Positions 9,147 to 17,202 of a DNA stretch of 64,000 bases are shown here, one piece after another. A program made the position numbers and the translations under genes. Location: the NCBI RefSeq assembly GCF_947039875.1, contig NZ_CAMRAN010000011.1:1-64000 (forward strand), in the 5' to 3' direction. The notes beneath the pieces are model-generated. The model was not told the origin of the DNA. It saw nothing but the letters and a program-made list of their open reading frames with translations, and ran no database searches. Each line of letters begins with the position of its first letter. Within the stretch, counting starts at the first letter, position 1. Source of the stretch: an uncultured Photobacterium sp. GTDB taxonomy: Bacteria; Pseudomonadota; Gammaproteobacteria; Enterobacterales; Vibrionaceae.

Positions 9147-9782
9147 ATGAACAAATTTATACTGGTGGTGTGTGCGCTACTATTAACAGCTTGTACAGGA
9201 CCCCAAGTTTATAACGGTAAAGAGCCATTTTCTTCAGCGGGGTATTCGCTAACAACGACGCCTCGTCATACGGTCGATTATTTTGTTGAAGGACTCACAA
9301 ATCAACTTATTGAGTCCAATCAATATTTAACTGCAAGTACGCCTTTGGCTGTGACGTCGTTTGTTGATCTGCAAGATATGGGGGTCACTAATTGGTTGGG
9401 TAATGTGGTTAGTGAAAATTTTATGTTTCAGATGCAGCAACGAGGATTTACGGTCGTTGATTACAAATCAACAGGGGTGATTAAAGTAACACGTAATGGT
9501 GATTTTAGTATTAGTCGTAATTGGCAAGAATTGTCAGCGCAACAGCCGGTTGATTATGTGCTAACGGGGACAATGTTACGTCAAAGCGGCGGTGTGCTTG
9601 TGAATGCAAGAATCATCGGAATGCGATCGCATGTTGTTATTGCCACGGCACAAGGCTTTTTACCCGCAGAGCGTATTGGGCGTGATTTGGATTTTATGAA
9701 TAAGATTCAAATCCGTAATGGGGTGATTATTCGAACGGAACAACAACAGCCTACTACCAATAATATTGTGTTACGACCTTAA
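9147..9782 (+). CDS. flgO: Flagellar outer-membrane lipoprotein FlgO
   Basis: A 211-residue lipoprotein: signal sequence MNKFILVVCALLLTA followed by lipidated cysteine (lipobox LTAC). FlgO belongs to the FlgO/FlgP/FlgT set that forms the outer-membrane-associated ring of the sheathed vibrio flagellum. The FlgO domain is recognisable (VDYFVEGLTNQLIESNQYL; LAVTSFVDLQDM; NWLGNVVSENFMFQMQQRGF; YVLTGTM). It stands first in a two-gene operon with flgP, eleven bases apart, behind a sigma-54 type promoter. Confidence 0.93.
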   Translation: MNKFILVVCALLLTACTGPQVYNGKEPFSSAGYSLTTTPRHTVDYFVEGLTNQLIESNQYLTASTPLAVTSFVDLQDMGVTNWLGNVVSENFMFQMQQRGFTVVDYKSTGVIKVTRNGDFSISRNWQELSAQQPVDYVLTGTMLRQSGGVLVNARIIGMRSHVVIATAQGFLPAERIGRDLDFMNKIQIRNGVIIRTEQQQPTTNNIVLRP

Positions 9783-9793
9783 GGATAACCGTG

Positions 9794-10240
9794 ATGACTA
9801 AATGGCTAATAATGGTGTTATTAATCTTAATATCAGGGTGTTCTTCTTCAAATAGTGGTACTCACCCGAATTTAACCAATAGTAATGAAAGAGTATTTGC
9901 CGTTGGTTACGCGTCAATTAGTGAGCAAAATGGGCGTACTCAAGAAGAAAAAAGTTTACGGGCAATGCGTGCATCAAAAGTGGATGCGTACCGTGAATTA
10001 TCAGAACAAATTTATGGGTTACGAATTTCAGCAACAACATCGTTATCAAATCAGCAACTAGGCCCTGAAAATACGAATGGTGCTGTTGATGGTATTATTC
10101 GAGGGGCCAAAGTGATCCGTAGTTATCCTGTAGGTGATAGCTATGTAACTGAAATGGAATTAAATTTAGGCTTAATGGAACGTATGAAGCAACACGGCGA
10201 AGTGTTTCATGTGCCTAATAATCAACAAGTGATGTTTTAA
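9794..10240 (+). CDS. flgP: Flagellar outer-membrane lipoprotein FlgP
   Basis: A 148-residue lipoprotein with lipobox ISGC after MTKWLIMVLLILISG. The mature part has the FlgP/LPP20-like core (VGYASISEQNGRTQEEKSLRAMRASKVDAYRELSEQIYG). FlgP forms basal-disk or ring structures at the outer membrane around the flagellar rod and is needed for motility in vibrios. ATG 9794 is chosen over GTG 9791 because AAGGA at 9781-9785 is then eight bases away; that AAGG overlaps the end of flgO, so the two genes are translationally close. Its 3' end is only three bases from convergent flgN. Confidence 0.92.
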   Translation: MTKWLIMVLLILISGCSSSNSGTHPNLTNSNERVFAVGYASISEQNGRTQEEKSLRAMRASKVDAYRELSEQIYGLRISATTSLSNQQLGPENTNGAVDGIIRGAKVIRSYPVGDSYVTEMELNLGLMERMKQHGEVFHVPNNQQVMF

Positions 10241-10267
10241 CTATTAGGCTTTAAGGTTGGTGCCTAA
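10213..10267. repeat. Three-armed inverted repeat at the flgP/flgN convergent ends
   Basis: GCCTAATA (10213-10220) can pair with TATTAGGC (10242-10249), and TTAGGC (10244-10249) can alternatively pair with GCCTAA (10262-10267). The two hairpins are mutually exclusive and straddle both stop codons; no T-run follows, so it is not a classical terminator. Confidence 0.5.
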
Positions 10268-10672
10268 TGAGCGAACATTCTGCGCCTTACCATCACAATT
10301 ATAGGTCATCTGGTGGCGACCTCGACTTTGTTGAAATAGGTTATTGAGTTTATGAAAACTTAATTGCGCCCGTTGTAATACTTCGCCATTGATGTCATTA
10401 CGTTGTTTACATAATGTCACGAGCTGTTGAATTTCTTCAACATGCTGACCGAGTAATGCATCGTCTTGTAATTGTTGCCGCTGTGAATGATGAGCAATAA
10501 GATAATCATGTTGTTGAATACTATTGATCAGTGTCAGTTTTTCTTTTGCAAATTGTTCTATTTCTAACGCTCGTCGATGAGCTATGGCTGTTTTTTCTTG
10601 GTTGAGTAATTCAGCAAGAGAGACCAAAGCCGTGTGTTGAAGCTCAAGCAATTGCTCAATAGTGTGTTTCAT
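10244..10672 (-). CDS. flgN: Flagellar export chaperone FlgN
   Basis: A 142-residue, mostly helical, glutamine-rich protein (MKHTIEQLLELQHTALVSLAELLNQEKTAI...). FlgN is the cytoplasmic chaperone that delivers the hook-associated proteins FlgK and FlgL to the export gate. The ATG at 10672 has AAGGA eight bases upstream; an in-frame TTG two codons earlier sits too close to it. It is the last gene of a flgA-flgM-flgN block on the minus strand, 72 bases after flgM. Confidence 0.88.
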   Translation of the reverse strand: MKHTIEQLLELQHTALVSLAELLNQEKTAIAHRRALEIEQFAKEKLTLINSIQQHDYLIAHHSQRQQLQDDALLGQHVEEIQQLVTLCKQRNDINGEVLQRAQLSFHKLNNLFQQSRGRHQMTYNCDGKAQNVRSLGTNLKA

Positions 10673-10744
10673 AACCAAGATCCTTACAGTAAATGCGCAA
10701 TAATATTAGTCTATTAATAACATCAGTTCTTAATAATAACAGCA

Positions 10745-11053
10745 TTAAAGATCGTTAAGTTCATCTTCAAACTTGATTATATTATTAGCGAGTTTGTCGG
10801 CATCAATAGTATAACTGCCATTAGCGATGGCTTGTTTTATTTCAGCAACTTTTGCGGCATCAAAACTGGTTTCTGCTGCTAATTGTTGATGAATTTGACC
10901 AACCGCTTTACCTTGAGAACTTAAAGATACCGCGTCGTGTTGCGGTTCAATCGTAGTGGTTGATGGCGTATTTGTTGTTGCCGTTTTGGTATGGTTAACC
11001 GTACGAGCTGTATTTAGTGGTTGCCCACCACGAAGATGATCAATGTTTGTCAT
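10745..11053 (-). CDS. flgM: Anti-sigma-28 factor FlgM
   Basis: A 102-residue protein whose C-terminal half (VAEIKQAIANGSYTIDADKLANNIIKFEDELNDL) is the classic FlgM domain that binds FliA and keeps sigma-28 inactive until FlgM is secreted through the completed hook-basal body. The N-terminal half is low-complexity (many Thr, Asn, Ser), as usual for this largely unfolded exported protein. A nearly perfect sigma-28 promoter precedes it, which gives FliA-dependent feedback on its own inhibitor. Confidence 0.95.
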   Translation of the reverse strand: MTNIDHLRGGQPLNTARTVNHTKTATTNTPSTTTIEPQHDAVSLSSQGKAVGQIHQQLAAETSFDAAKVAEIKQAIANGSYTIDADKLANNIIKFEDELNDL

Positions 11054-11091
11054 AATGTAGTACCTGTCGATGCCAATAGCGTTATAGTCAA

Positions 11092-11118
11092 TTATCGACG
11101 TATAGACTATAAACTTTA
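11092..11118 (-). promoter_or_regulatory. Sigma-28 (FliA) promoter of flgMN
   Basis: On the minus strand TAAAGTTT (11118-11111), 11-base spacer, GTCGATAA (11099-11092): 15 of 16 bases match TAAAGTTT-N11-GCCGATAA. It lies 38 bases before the flgM ATG. Confidence 0.88.
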
Positions 11119-11193
11119 GCTTTTTTTGTTTACGAATACCAAAATATTATGACGTATTATTTTTGATTTTTAGCCGCCTATTGTCGGTTGTTG

Positions 11194-11931
11194 TTAATAT
11201 TTTACCGAGACTTCTCCTACCGCTGTAATGACCCCATCAATGATTCGCTTTGATTTGCTATTTTGTACGCGAATCTCATCACCAATAGCCCCATCTGATA
11301 ATGCTTTGCCGGTGGTAACTATGGCTAATCCTGTTTGCCCGGCTCGAATTAACACACTGTCATTGCGGCACACTAAGCAGATATCATTTGCTTGAATGAC
11401 ATCACCTGCTTTCACGGTACGTTTTACTTTTGAACCAATAATTTGTTGAGGATCATTAAAGCTGACACCACGTTGAAAGCGGCTTTCCACCATGGCAACT
11501 TTTACGTTAGCAGCACTGAGTAAAGCGCCACGGCCGAGGTGGGTGGTGGCGATCACTTGTGGCAGAGTCTGTTGAACATTAACCGGCACATAGAGCTGCC
11601 AATCTTCACTATTACACTGTACCAGTACCGTAACATTACCTGATAACGTTTGTTTACCCGGCGTGGTTGCTACTAGGGGACTTGAGCAGGTAGGAAACCG
11701 TAATCGAGAATCTAATGTTGCAGCGGTAATATTAACACTACCAAAATCAGATGGCGCTAACGAACGTTTTATATGCTCTGCTGCTGTTTGCTGAATAAGG
11801 CTTTGTTGTGAGATAGATGTGGCATGAACATTAATACTAAAGTTCAGCAATAAACTGCCGATAATAATGCAAATTAAGTTTAAATATCGATGAGTGATCA
11901 CGGCGTTATGCTCTCTGTCGGTGGTAATCAT
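11194..11931 (-). CDS. flgA: Flagellar P-ring assembly chaperone FlgA
   Basis: A 245-residue periplasmic protein; after a hydrophobic signal segment (LNLICIIIGSLLLNFSINVHA) comes the FlgA region with a SAF domain (VIATTHLGRGALLSAANV; GSKVKRTVKAGDVIQANDIC) and a C-terminal beta domain. FlgA is needed for polymerisation of FlgI into the P ring. The start is uncertain: ATG 11931 has no clear ribosome-binding site, while an in-frame GTG at 11901 has GAGAG nine bases upstream and would give a shorter, more typical signal peptide (MITHRYLNLICII...). Divergent from cheV. Confidence 0.92.
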   Translation of the reverse strand: MITTDREHNAVITHRYLNLICIIIGSLLLNFSINVHATSISQQSLIQQTAAEHIKRSLAPSDFGSVNITAATLDSRLRFPTCSSPLVATTPGKQTLSGNVTVLVQCNSEDWQLYVPVNVQQTLPQVIATTHLGRGALLSAANVKVAMVESRFQRGVSFNDPQQIIGSKVKRTVKAGDVIQANDICLVCRNDSVLIRAGQTGLAIVTTGKALSDGAIGDEIRVQNSKSKRIIDGVITAVGEVSVKY

Positions 11932-12020
11932 GCGGTTATTAAGCGGCTTATCATAAGTAATTATTTGAAAAATTGCTTGTATTGGTGTTGTTAATATTTT
12001 CAGACAGGAAACCCTTTCAC

Positions 12021-12965
12021 ATGTCAGGCATTTTAGATTCCGTTAATCAACGTACGCAGTTGGTAGGACAAAATCGATTAGAATTACTTACTTTTCGACT
12101 TAATCGGCGTCAGCGATATGGGATTAATGTCTTTAAAGTTAAAGAAGTTTTACAGTGTCCTAAGTTAACATCGATGCCGAATTTACATCCGTTTGTTAAA
12201 GGTATCGCTTATATTCGAGGACAAACAATATCAGTGATAGATATGAGTCTTGCCACCGGCGGGCGACCTGTCGAAGATATCAGCAATTGTTTTATTATCA
12301 TTTCTGAATTCAACCGCTCAGTGCAGGGCTTTTTAGTGTCAGCAGTTGAGCGAATTGTGAATATAAATTGGGAGGCGATTTTACCACCCCCAAAAGGCGC
12401 AGGACGAAATAATTACCTTACAGCTGTCACTGAAATTGATAATGAACTGGTAGAAATTCTTGATGTAGAAAAGATCCTTGATCAAATTTCACCTGTTGAT
12501 ACTCGGTTATCGAGTGAATTACTGAATGAAATTAGCTTAATAACACCAACCGTAAAAACGGTACTCGTTGCCGATGACTCCATGGTAGCGCGTAAGCAAG
12601 TGCAGCGTGCGATTGAATCTATCGGTTGTGATTGCATTTGTGTGAAAGACGGTAAAGAAGCCTTTAGAACATTACAAACCATGGCTGCAAAGGACAGTAT
12701 TTATCAACAATTAGCTTTAGTGATATCAGATATTGAAATGCCTGAAATGGATGGTTATACCTTAACGGCTGCGATTCGTAATGATTCCGCGTTAAAAGAT
12801 CTGCATGTTATTTTACATACTTCACTGAGTGGGGTCTTTAATCAGGCGATGGTTGAACGTGTGGGTGCTAATGCCTTTATTCCTAAATTTAATCCTGATG
12901 AGCTAGGTCGAGCAGTAAAAGATGCCATGACGACAGTGACTGCTGCTTGCGTTAGTTCTAAATAA
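12021..12965 (+). CDS. cheV: Chemotaxis coupling/response-regulator protein CheV
   Basis: A 314-residue protein with an N-terminal CheW-like domain (FRLNRRQRYGINVFKVKEVLQ; VKGIAYIRGQTISVIDMSLA) and a C-terminal receiver domain (VLVADDSMVARKQVQRAIE; LVISDIEMPEMDGYTL with the phosphorylatable Asp). CheV couples receptors to CheA and is thought to act in adaptation when phosphorylated. ATG 12021 is preferred because ACAGGAAA precedes it by about ten bases; 16 extra in-frame codons upstream lie in the divergent promoter region. It is followed by cheR, the usual Vibrio arrangement. Confidence 0.95.
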   Translation: MSGILDSVNQRTQLVGQNRLELLTFRLNRRQRYGINVFKVKEVLQCPKLTSMPNLHPFVKGIAYIRGQTISVIDMSLATGGRPVEDISNCFIIISEFNRSVQGFLVSAVERIVNINWEAILPPPKGAGRNNYLTAVTEIDNELVEILDVEKILDQISPVDTRLSSELLNEISLITPTVKTVLVADDSMVARKQVQRAIESIGCDCICVKDGKEAFRTLQTMAAKDSIYQQLALVISDIEMPEMDGYTLTAAIRNDSALKDLHVILHTSLSGVFNQAMVERVGANAFIPKFNPDELGRAVKDAMTTVTAACVSSK

Positions 12966-13014
12966 TAAATCTATTTAATATGCAATAAACGACAAAAACA
13001 AGAAAGAGTAATTG

Positions 13015-13842
13015 ATGACAACATTAACGGTAAATGATCAAGACTATTATGACTTTTGTCATTTTCTTGAAGCACAGTGTGGCATTGTTTTGGGGGACAG
13101 TAAGCAATATTTAGTGCGAAGTCGTTTAAGTCCTCTCATTAAACGTTTTGGGTTGCCGTCTTTGTCTGATTTATTGCAAGGCGCATTGAAAGGGCGTAAT
13201 CGAGAATTACGGGTTGCAGTGATAGATGCAATGACAACTAATGAAACACTGTGGTTTCGTGATAGTTATCCTTTTACTGTTTTAGCCGATAAGATCTTAC
13301 CTGAACTTGCAGCCAACAGAAGGCCATTAAAAATATGGTCAGCGGCAAGTTCGTCAGGACAAGAACCGTATTCAATGGCGATGACTATTTTAGAACAGCA
13401 ATTGAAACGACCGGGGCTACTACCCAGCATTCAGATCACGGCGACTGATATTTCACAGACCATGCTTGATATGTGTCGTGAAGGAGTATATGACAACCTT
13501 GCGTTAAGTCGTGGTTTATCTGTTGAACGTCGAAGACTATTTTTTGAATCACATATTAGTGGTGGCATGCAAGTTAACCCGCGAGTGAAACAATTGGTTA
13601 ATTTTCGCACTCAAAATCTAAAAGACAGCTACGTTCTATTAGGTAAATTTGACGTAATATTTTGTCGTAATGTACTTATTTATTTTTCACCAGCAACAAA
13701 AGTAAAAGTGCTGAATCAATTAGCGGCCAGTTTAAACCCAGGTGGTTACTTATTTCTGGGTGCTTCTGAATCATTAACTGGGCTCTGCGATCGGTTTGAA
13801 ATGGTACGTTGTAATCCCGGTATTATTTATAAATTGAAATAA
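13015..13842 (+). CDS. cheR: Chemotaxis receptor methyltransferase CheR
   Basis: A 275-residue SAM-dependent methyltransferase that methylates glutamates on chemoreceptors, opposing CheB. Visible are the N-terminal helical domain (YDFCHFLEAQCGIVLGDSKQYLVRSRL), the TNETLWFRD motif, the SAM-binding region (KIWSAASSSGQEPYSMAM; ITATDISQTMLD) and FDVIFCRNVLIYF. ATG 13015 is used; an in-frame TTG one codon upstream overlaps it. Followed by 230 bases with a repeat element and then the flgB promoter. Confidence 0.96.
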   Translation: MTTLTVNDQDYYDFCHFLEAQCGIVLGDSKQYLVRSRLSPLIKRFGLPSLSDLLQGALKGRNRELRVAVIDAMTTNETLWFRDSYPFTVLADKILPELAANRRPLKIWSAASSSGQEPYSMAMTILEQQLKRPGLLPSIQITATDISQTMLDMCREGVYDNLALSRGLSVERRRLFFESHISGGMQVNPRVKQLVNFRTQNLKDSYVLLGKFDVIFCRNVLIYFSPATKVKVLNQLAASLNPGGYLFLGASESLTGLCDRFEMVRCNPGIIYKLK

Positions 13843-13861
13843 TAGCAACAGCAGGTAATTT

Positions 13862-13990
13862 AGGGGCGAGGATTCAAGGTTTCTAGATTTGAGTTTTCGA
13901 GATGTAAACCCGAACTGAAAAGGTTGTTACTACATTCTCGCCACTCGCTCTTCCTCGTAACTCGCTCCTTTCCTCTGCTTTCCCTCTTTT
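13862..13990. repeat. GA/CT-rich intergenic repeat element upstream of flgB
   Basis: Begins with GGGGCGAGGATTC and ends with a CT-rich stretch that on the other strand reads GAAAGGAGCGAGTTACGAGG followed by AAGAGCGAGTGGCGAGAA. The GGGGCGAGG/CGAGGAAGAGC theme recurs at 25541-25640 before the flagellin gene, so this looks like a dispersed intergenic repeat. Spurious open frames arise from it on the minus strand. Confidence 0.55.
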
Positions 13991-14010
13991 TTCCTCCTCC
14001 CTTTTCCATC

Positions 14011-14028
14011 TTGGCATTGTCTTTGCTT
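14011..14028 (+). promoter_or_regulatory. Sigma-54 promoter of the flgB operon
   Basis: TTGGCATTGTCTTTGCTTT: GG at 14013-14014, ten bases, GC at 14025-14026. Strong match (TTGGCA and TTTGCTTT) 50 bases before the flgB ATG. Confidence 0.85.
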
Positions 14029-14037
14029 TACTGCTGT

Positions 14038-14050
14038 TGTCACTGTGACA
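14038..14050. promoter_or_regulatory. Palindrome at the predicted flgB transcription start
   Basis: TGTCAC-T-GTGACA, a perfect 13-base dyad 12 bases downstream of the -12 element. FlrC is known in Vibrio cholerae to bind downstream of some sigma-54 start sites, so it could be an activator site; this assignment is inference. Confidence 0.4.
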
Positions 14051-14075
14051 GTAAATAACACCGTAGAGGCAAAGT

Positions 14076-14471
14076 ATGTCGATTTCTTTTGATAAAGCAT
14101 TAGGTATTCATCAGTATACCGTTGGTGCACGAGCAACACGTGCAGAAACATTAGCGAGCAACCTTGCGAATGTTAATACTCCAGGCTTTAAGGCAAAAGA
14201 TATCGACTTTAGCCGCGTCCTGCAATCGGCAACCGCAGGGGCAAACGTTGGCCTTAATCGTACCAATGGGCGGCATATTACTGCCTCTCCAGCCGCCAAT
14301 GGCGAACAACTTTATCGAGTGCCAACTCAGCCTGATACTGGTGATGGCAATACTGTTGATGCGCAATTAGAACAAAATTTATTTATGCAGAATAGTATTG
14401 AATACCAAGCATCGCTCGATTTTTTAGGCTCTAAATTTAAGAATTTAACCAAGGCATTGAAAGGGGAATAA
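14076..14471 (+). CDS. flgB: Flagellar proximal rod protein FlgB
   Basis: A 131-residue rod subunit. It has the N-terminal signature of the rod/hook family (RAETLASNLANVNTPGFKAKDIDF) and the C-terminal helix QNSIEYQASLDFLGSKFKNLTKALKGE. FlgB joins the MS-ring/FliE base to the rod. First gene of flgBCDE behind a sigma-54 promoter, with GTAGAGGC as ribosome-binding site. Confidence 0.97.
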   Translation: MSISFDKALGIHQYTVGARATRAETLASNLANVNTPGFKAKDIDFSRVLQSATAGANVGLNRTNGRHITASPAANGEQLYRVPTQPDTGDGNTVDAQLEQNLFMQNSIEYQASLDFLGSKFKNLTKALKGE

Positions 14472-14474
14472 TGG

Positions 14475-14888
14475 ATGAGTTTATTTAATATCTTTAATGT
14501 GACCGGTTCTGCCATGAGTGCTGAATCAGTACGACTTAATACCACCTCTAGTAACTTAGCCAATGCCAACAGTGTCAGTAGCTCAGCGCAAGAAACTTAT
14601 AAAGCGCGTTACCCTATTTTTGCGGCAGCGCTTGATAGTGCTAATCAAGGCGATGCTAGCGTGCCAGTACAACTGCAGGGGATTGTTGAAAGTAATGAGC
14701 CATTAAGTGCGGAATATAATCCTGAGCATCCATTGGCGAACAGTGCTGGTTATATTTATAAACCTAATGTCAATGTGATGGAAGAAATGGCGAATATGAT
14801 TTCCGCATCACGCTCTTACCAAAATAATGTTCAAGTGGCGGATGCAAGTAAGCAAATGCTGATGAAAACCTTGCAGATGGGCAAATAA
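14475..14888 (+). CDS. flgC: Flagellar proximal rod protein FlgC
   Basis: A 137-residue rod subunit, normal length, with SVRLNTTSSNLANANSVSSS at the N-terminus and the C-terminal rod motif NVNVMEEMANMISASRSYQNNVQVADASKQM. Three bases after flgB and 17 before flgD. Confidence 0.97.
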   Translation: MSLFNIFNVTGSAMSAESVRLNTTSSNLANANSVSSSAQETYKARYPIFAAALDSANQGDASVPVQLQGIVESNEPLSAEYNPEHPLANSAGYIYKPNVNVMEEMANMISASRSYQNNVQVADASKQMLMKTLQMGK

Positions 14889-14905
14889 GCTAAGGAGTTT
14901 GTGTT

Positions 14906-15652
14906 ATGACAACCATTAACGGTGCAGGGCAATCTCTTTCTTATCTTGACCAGTTAAAAGGTATGCAAGATAAAAAGATTGCCCAAGAACAACCCACAAC
15001 GGGCACTAATCAATTAAAACAAGACGATTTTTTATCGTTGTTAACTAAACAGTTAGCGCAACAAGATCCGTTTAAGCCAGTGGGTAATGATCAGATGATT
15101 GCTCAAATGGCATCTTTTGCGACTGTTGATGGCATCAATAAAATGAATGAACAATTTGGTTCACTCAATAGTGCTATGACATCAAACCAAGCGCTGCAAG
15201 CCTCATCGTTAGTTGGACAAGATGTGCTTATTCCAAGTGCATCGGCATTGAAAAACCATGACGGTGAAATGGCGGGTATGGTACGGATGCAACAAGGGGT
15301 CGATAACGCCATTCTGCGGGTTGAAAATGAGCAAGGGGTATTAGTAAAAACCATTACTCTAGGTGCAAAATCTGCAGGGGAACATCCGTTTGCATGGGAT
15401 GGAAAAGACGATGCTGGTAATGTGATGCCACAAGGCAAATATAACTTTTCGGTATCGGGAACTGTTGGCGGCGAAAGCCAACAATTTGAAGTATTAACTC
15501 ACGCTAATGTTAACAGTGTTTTATTAGGTAATAGTGACGGCAAAGTAATGTTAAATCTGGCGGGGGTGACCAAACCTGTCAACTTAGCCGAAGTTTTACA
15601 AATTGGTAAAAGTGCACAATCAGCGGCACCACTTAGTACACAACAAGGATAA
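14906..15652 (+). CDS. flgD: Flagellar hook capping protein FlgD
   Basis: A 248-residue scaffold that caps the growing hook. The conserved N-terminal segment is visible (LKQDDFLSLLTKQLAQQDPFKPVGNDQMIAQMASFATVDGINKMNEQF), followed by a FlgD Ig-like/tudor region (LGAKSAGEHPFAWDGKDDAGNVMPQGKYNFSV). AAGGAG lies about ten bases before the ATG. Six bases before flgE. Confidence 0.97.
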   Translation: MTTINGAGQSLSYLDQLKGMQDKKIAQEQPTTGTNQLKQDDFLSLLTKQLAQQDPFKPVGNDQMIAQMASFATVDGINKMNEQFGSLNSAMTSNQALQASSLVGQDVLIPSASALKNHDGEMAGMVRMQQGVDNAILRVENEQGVLVKTITLGAKSAGEHPFAWDGKDDAGNVMPQGKYNFSVSGTVGGESQQFEVLTHANVNSVLLGNSDGKVMLNLAGVTKPVNLAEVLQIGKSAQSAAPLSTQQG

Positions 15653-15658
15653 TTTACG

Positions 15659-17044
15659 ATGAGCATGAATATCGCATTAAGTGGCTTGGGTGCTGCGCAA
15701 AAGGATTTAAATACCACCAGTAATAACATTGCCAACGCCAATACCTTTGGTTTTAAAGAGTCACGGGCAGAGTTTGGTGATGTGTACTCAAATTCCATCT
15801 TCTCAAACGCTAAAACCACCACTGGTGGTGGTGTACAAACTTCAACCGTGGCACAACAGTTCCATGAAGGTTCAAGCATTTATACCAATAACCCGTTAGA
15901 TTTACGGGTATCTGGTGCGGGTTTTTTTGCGGTGGCAGATAATAAAAATGAAGCTGCAAACAGTAATTTAACCCGTAATGGTGCGTTTCAGTTAAACAAT
16001 GAAAATGAATTAGTTAATGCGGAAGGAAAGTTTTTACTCGGTTATCCTGTTAATCAAGATTCAAATACTGTTGCTTCTTATGAGGCTAAATCTTTAAAAA
16101 TTGATGATGTATTTGGACAGCCAACGGCGTCTAAAAATATCAAAGTTTCGCTTAACTTGCCCAATAAAGAAATGGTACCTAAAACGCAGCCATTTGATTT
16201 TACAAATAGTGACTCATTCAGTCGTTCTACCTCATCAACTATTTATGACTCACTCGGTAAGCCATATAAAATGACCACTTATTATGTGGCACAGTATGAT
16301 CCTAATGCCGTAGCACCAGAATCAACCAATGCCAATACATGGGAGGTCTACCAAACCGTGACTGATAATAACGGTAAAGAAAAAGCATTAGATGCTAAAG
16401 CAGAGTCTTTACCTACGGGGTATTCAGTCGCAGGTGCAAATGGTCATCTGGGGTATATGATGAAGTTTGATGCTAATGGACAACCACTAAAAGCAACACC
16501 AGCAGTACCGCCTGACGCTGCTATTCCTGGAACACCATTAAATATTCAAATGGAAAGTTTTGCCGAGGCGGCTATTGATGTGGGTGGTGCGGATGGCACT
16601 CAAGCAATCACCATGAATTATGAAGATCCAACGCAGTATGCATCGGCGTTTGAAGTGCGTAAGTTTCAGGATGTTGATGGTGCATCAACAGGGTATTTAT
16701 CTAAAGTGGATATCGATCCTGAAGGTAACATTATGGCGTCTTATTCAAACGGTAAAGATTTAGTTGTTGGTCGCGTGGCGATGGCTCGAGTTGCCAATGA
16801 GCAAGGGCTTACGCAACTTGGTGGTTCGCTATGGAATGCAACCCAAGAGTCGGGTGAAGTGGTGTGGGGGGATGCATCTCAAGGTTCATTTGGCGCCATC
16901 AAAAGTGGCACTCTAGAGCAATCAAATATTGATATGACTCAAGAGCTGGTGGATTTGATCAGTGCCCAGCGTAACTTCCAAGCCAGTTCTCGTGCCTTGG
17001 ATGTTAATAACCAGCTACAACAAAATATTCTTCAGATCCGTTAA
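15659..17044 (+). CDS. flgE: Flagellar hook protein FlgE
   Basis: A 461-residue hook subunit, a little longer than the E. coli protein and typical for vibrios. The N-terminus MSMNIALSGLGAAQKDLNTTSNNIANANTFGFKESRAEF and the C-terminal SNIDMTQELVDLISAQRNFQASSRALDVNNQ are the paired helical ends; the middle is the variable hook surface. Last gene of flgBCDE, followed by a terminator hairpin. Confidence 0.97.
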   Translation: MSMNIALSGLGAAQKDLNTTSNNIANANTFGFKESRAEFGDVYSNSIFSNAKTTTGGGVQTSTVAQQFHEGSSIYTNNPLDLRVSGAGFFAVADNKNEAANSNLTRNGAFQLNNENELVNAEGKFLLGYPVNQDSNTVASYEAKSLKIDDVFGQPTASKNIKVSLNLPNKEMVPKTQPFDFTNSDSFSRSTSSTIYDSLGKPYKMTTYYVAQYDPNAVAPESTNANTWEVYQTVTDNNGKEKALDAKAESLPTGYSVAGANGHLGYMMKFDANGQPLKATPAVPPDAAIPGTPLNIQMESFAEAAIDVGGADGTQAITMNYEDPTQYASAFEVRKFQDVDGASTGYLSKVDIDPEGNIMASYSNGKDLVVGRVAMARVANEQGLTQLGGSLWNATQESGEVVWGDASQGSFGAIKSGTLEQSNIDMTQELVDLISAQRNFQASSRALDVNNQLQQNILQIR

Positions 17045-17076
17045 TTTCAAATGCGTTAATTATTATTAATCGCTCG

Positions 17077-17102
17077 ACGCCACCGTTATCGGTGGCGTTT
17101 TT
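17077..17102 (+). terminator. Rho-independent terminator after flgE
   Basis: Stem ACGCCACCG (17077-17085) with CGGTGGCGT (17090-17098), TTAT loop, T-run to 17102. It separates flgBCDE from flgFGHIJ. Confidence 0.9.
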
Positions 17103-17150
17103 GTATCTTCAGTTCTCAATTCTTAGCCGTTGTTATTCTTTACCCACATC

Positions 17151-17168
17151 TTGGCGTAGTTTTTGCTT
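17151..17168 (+). promoter_or_regulatory. Sigma-54 promoter of flgFGHIJ
   Basis: TTGGCGTAGTTTTTGCTTT with GG at 17153-17154 and GC at 17165-17166. Its predicted start near 17178 lies downstream of the longest open frame's first codon and supports ATG 17203 for flgF. Confidence 0.85.
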
Positions 17169-17202
17169 TAAATCGGCTAATGCACAGAGGAGTGTCAAAA
17201 AA

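Noticed and set aside
14034-14051. LexA-like CTGT...ACAG near flgB
   Set aside because: Spacer is ten bases instead of eight; the TGTCAC/GTGACA dyad explains the symmetry.
13930-14151. 73-codon minus-strand frame before flgB
   Set aside because: It is made of the GA-rich intergenic repeat (KGRRKKEGKQRKGASYEEE) and crosses the flgB promoter; compositional artefact.
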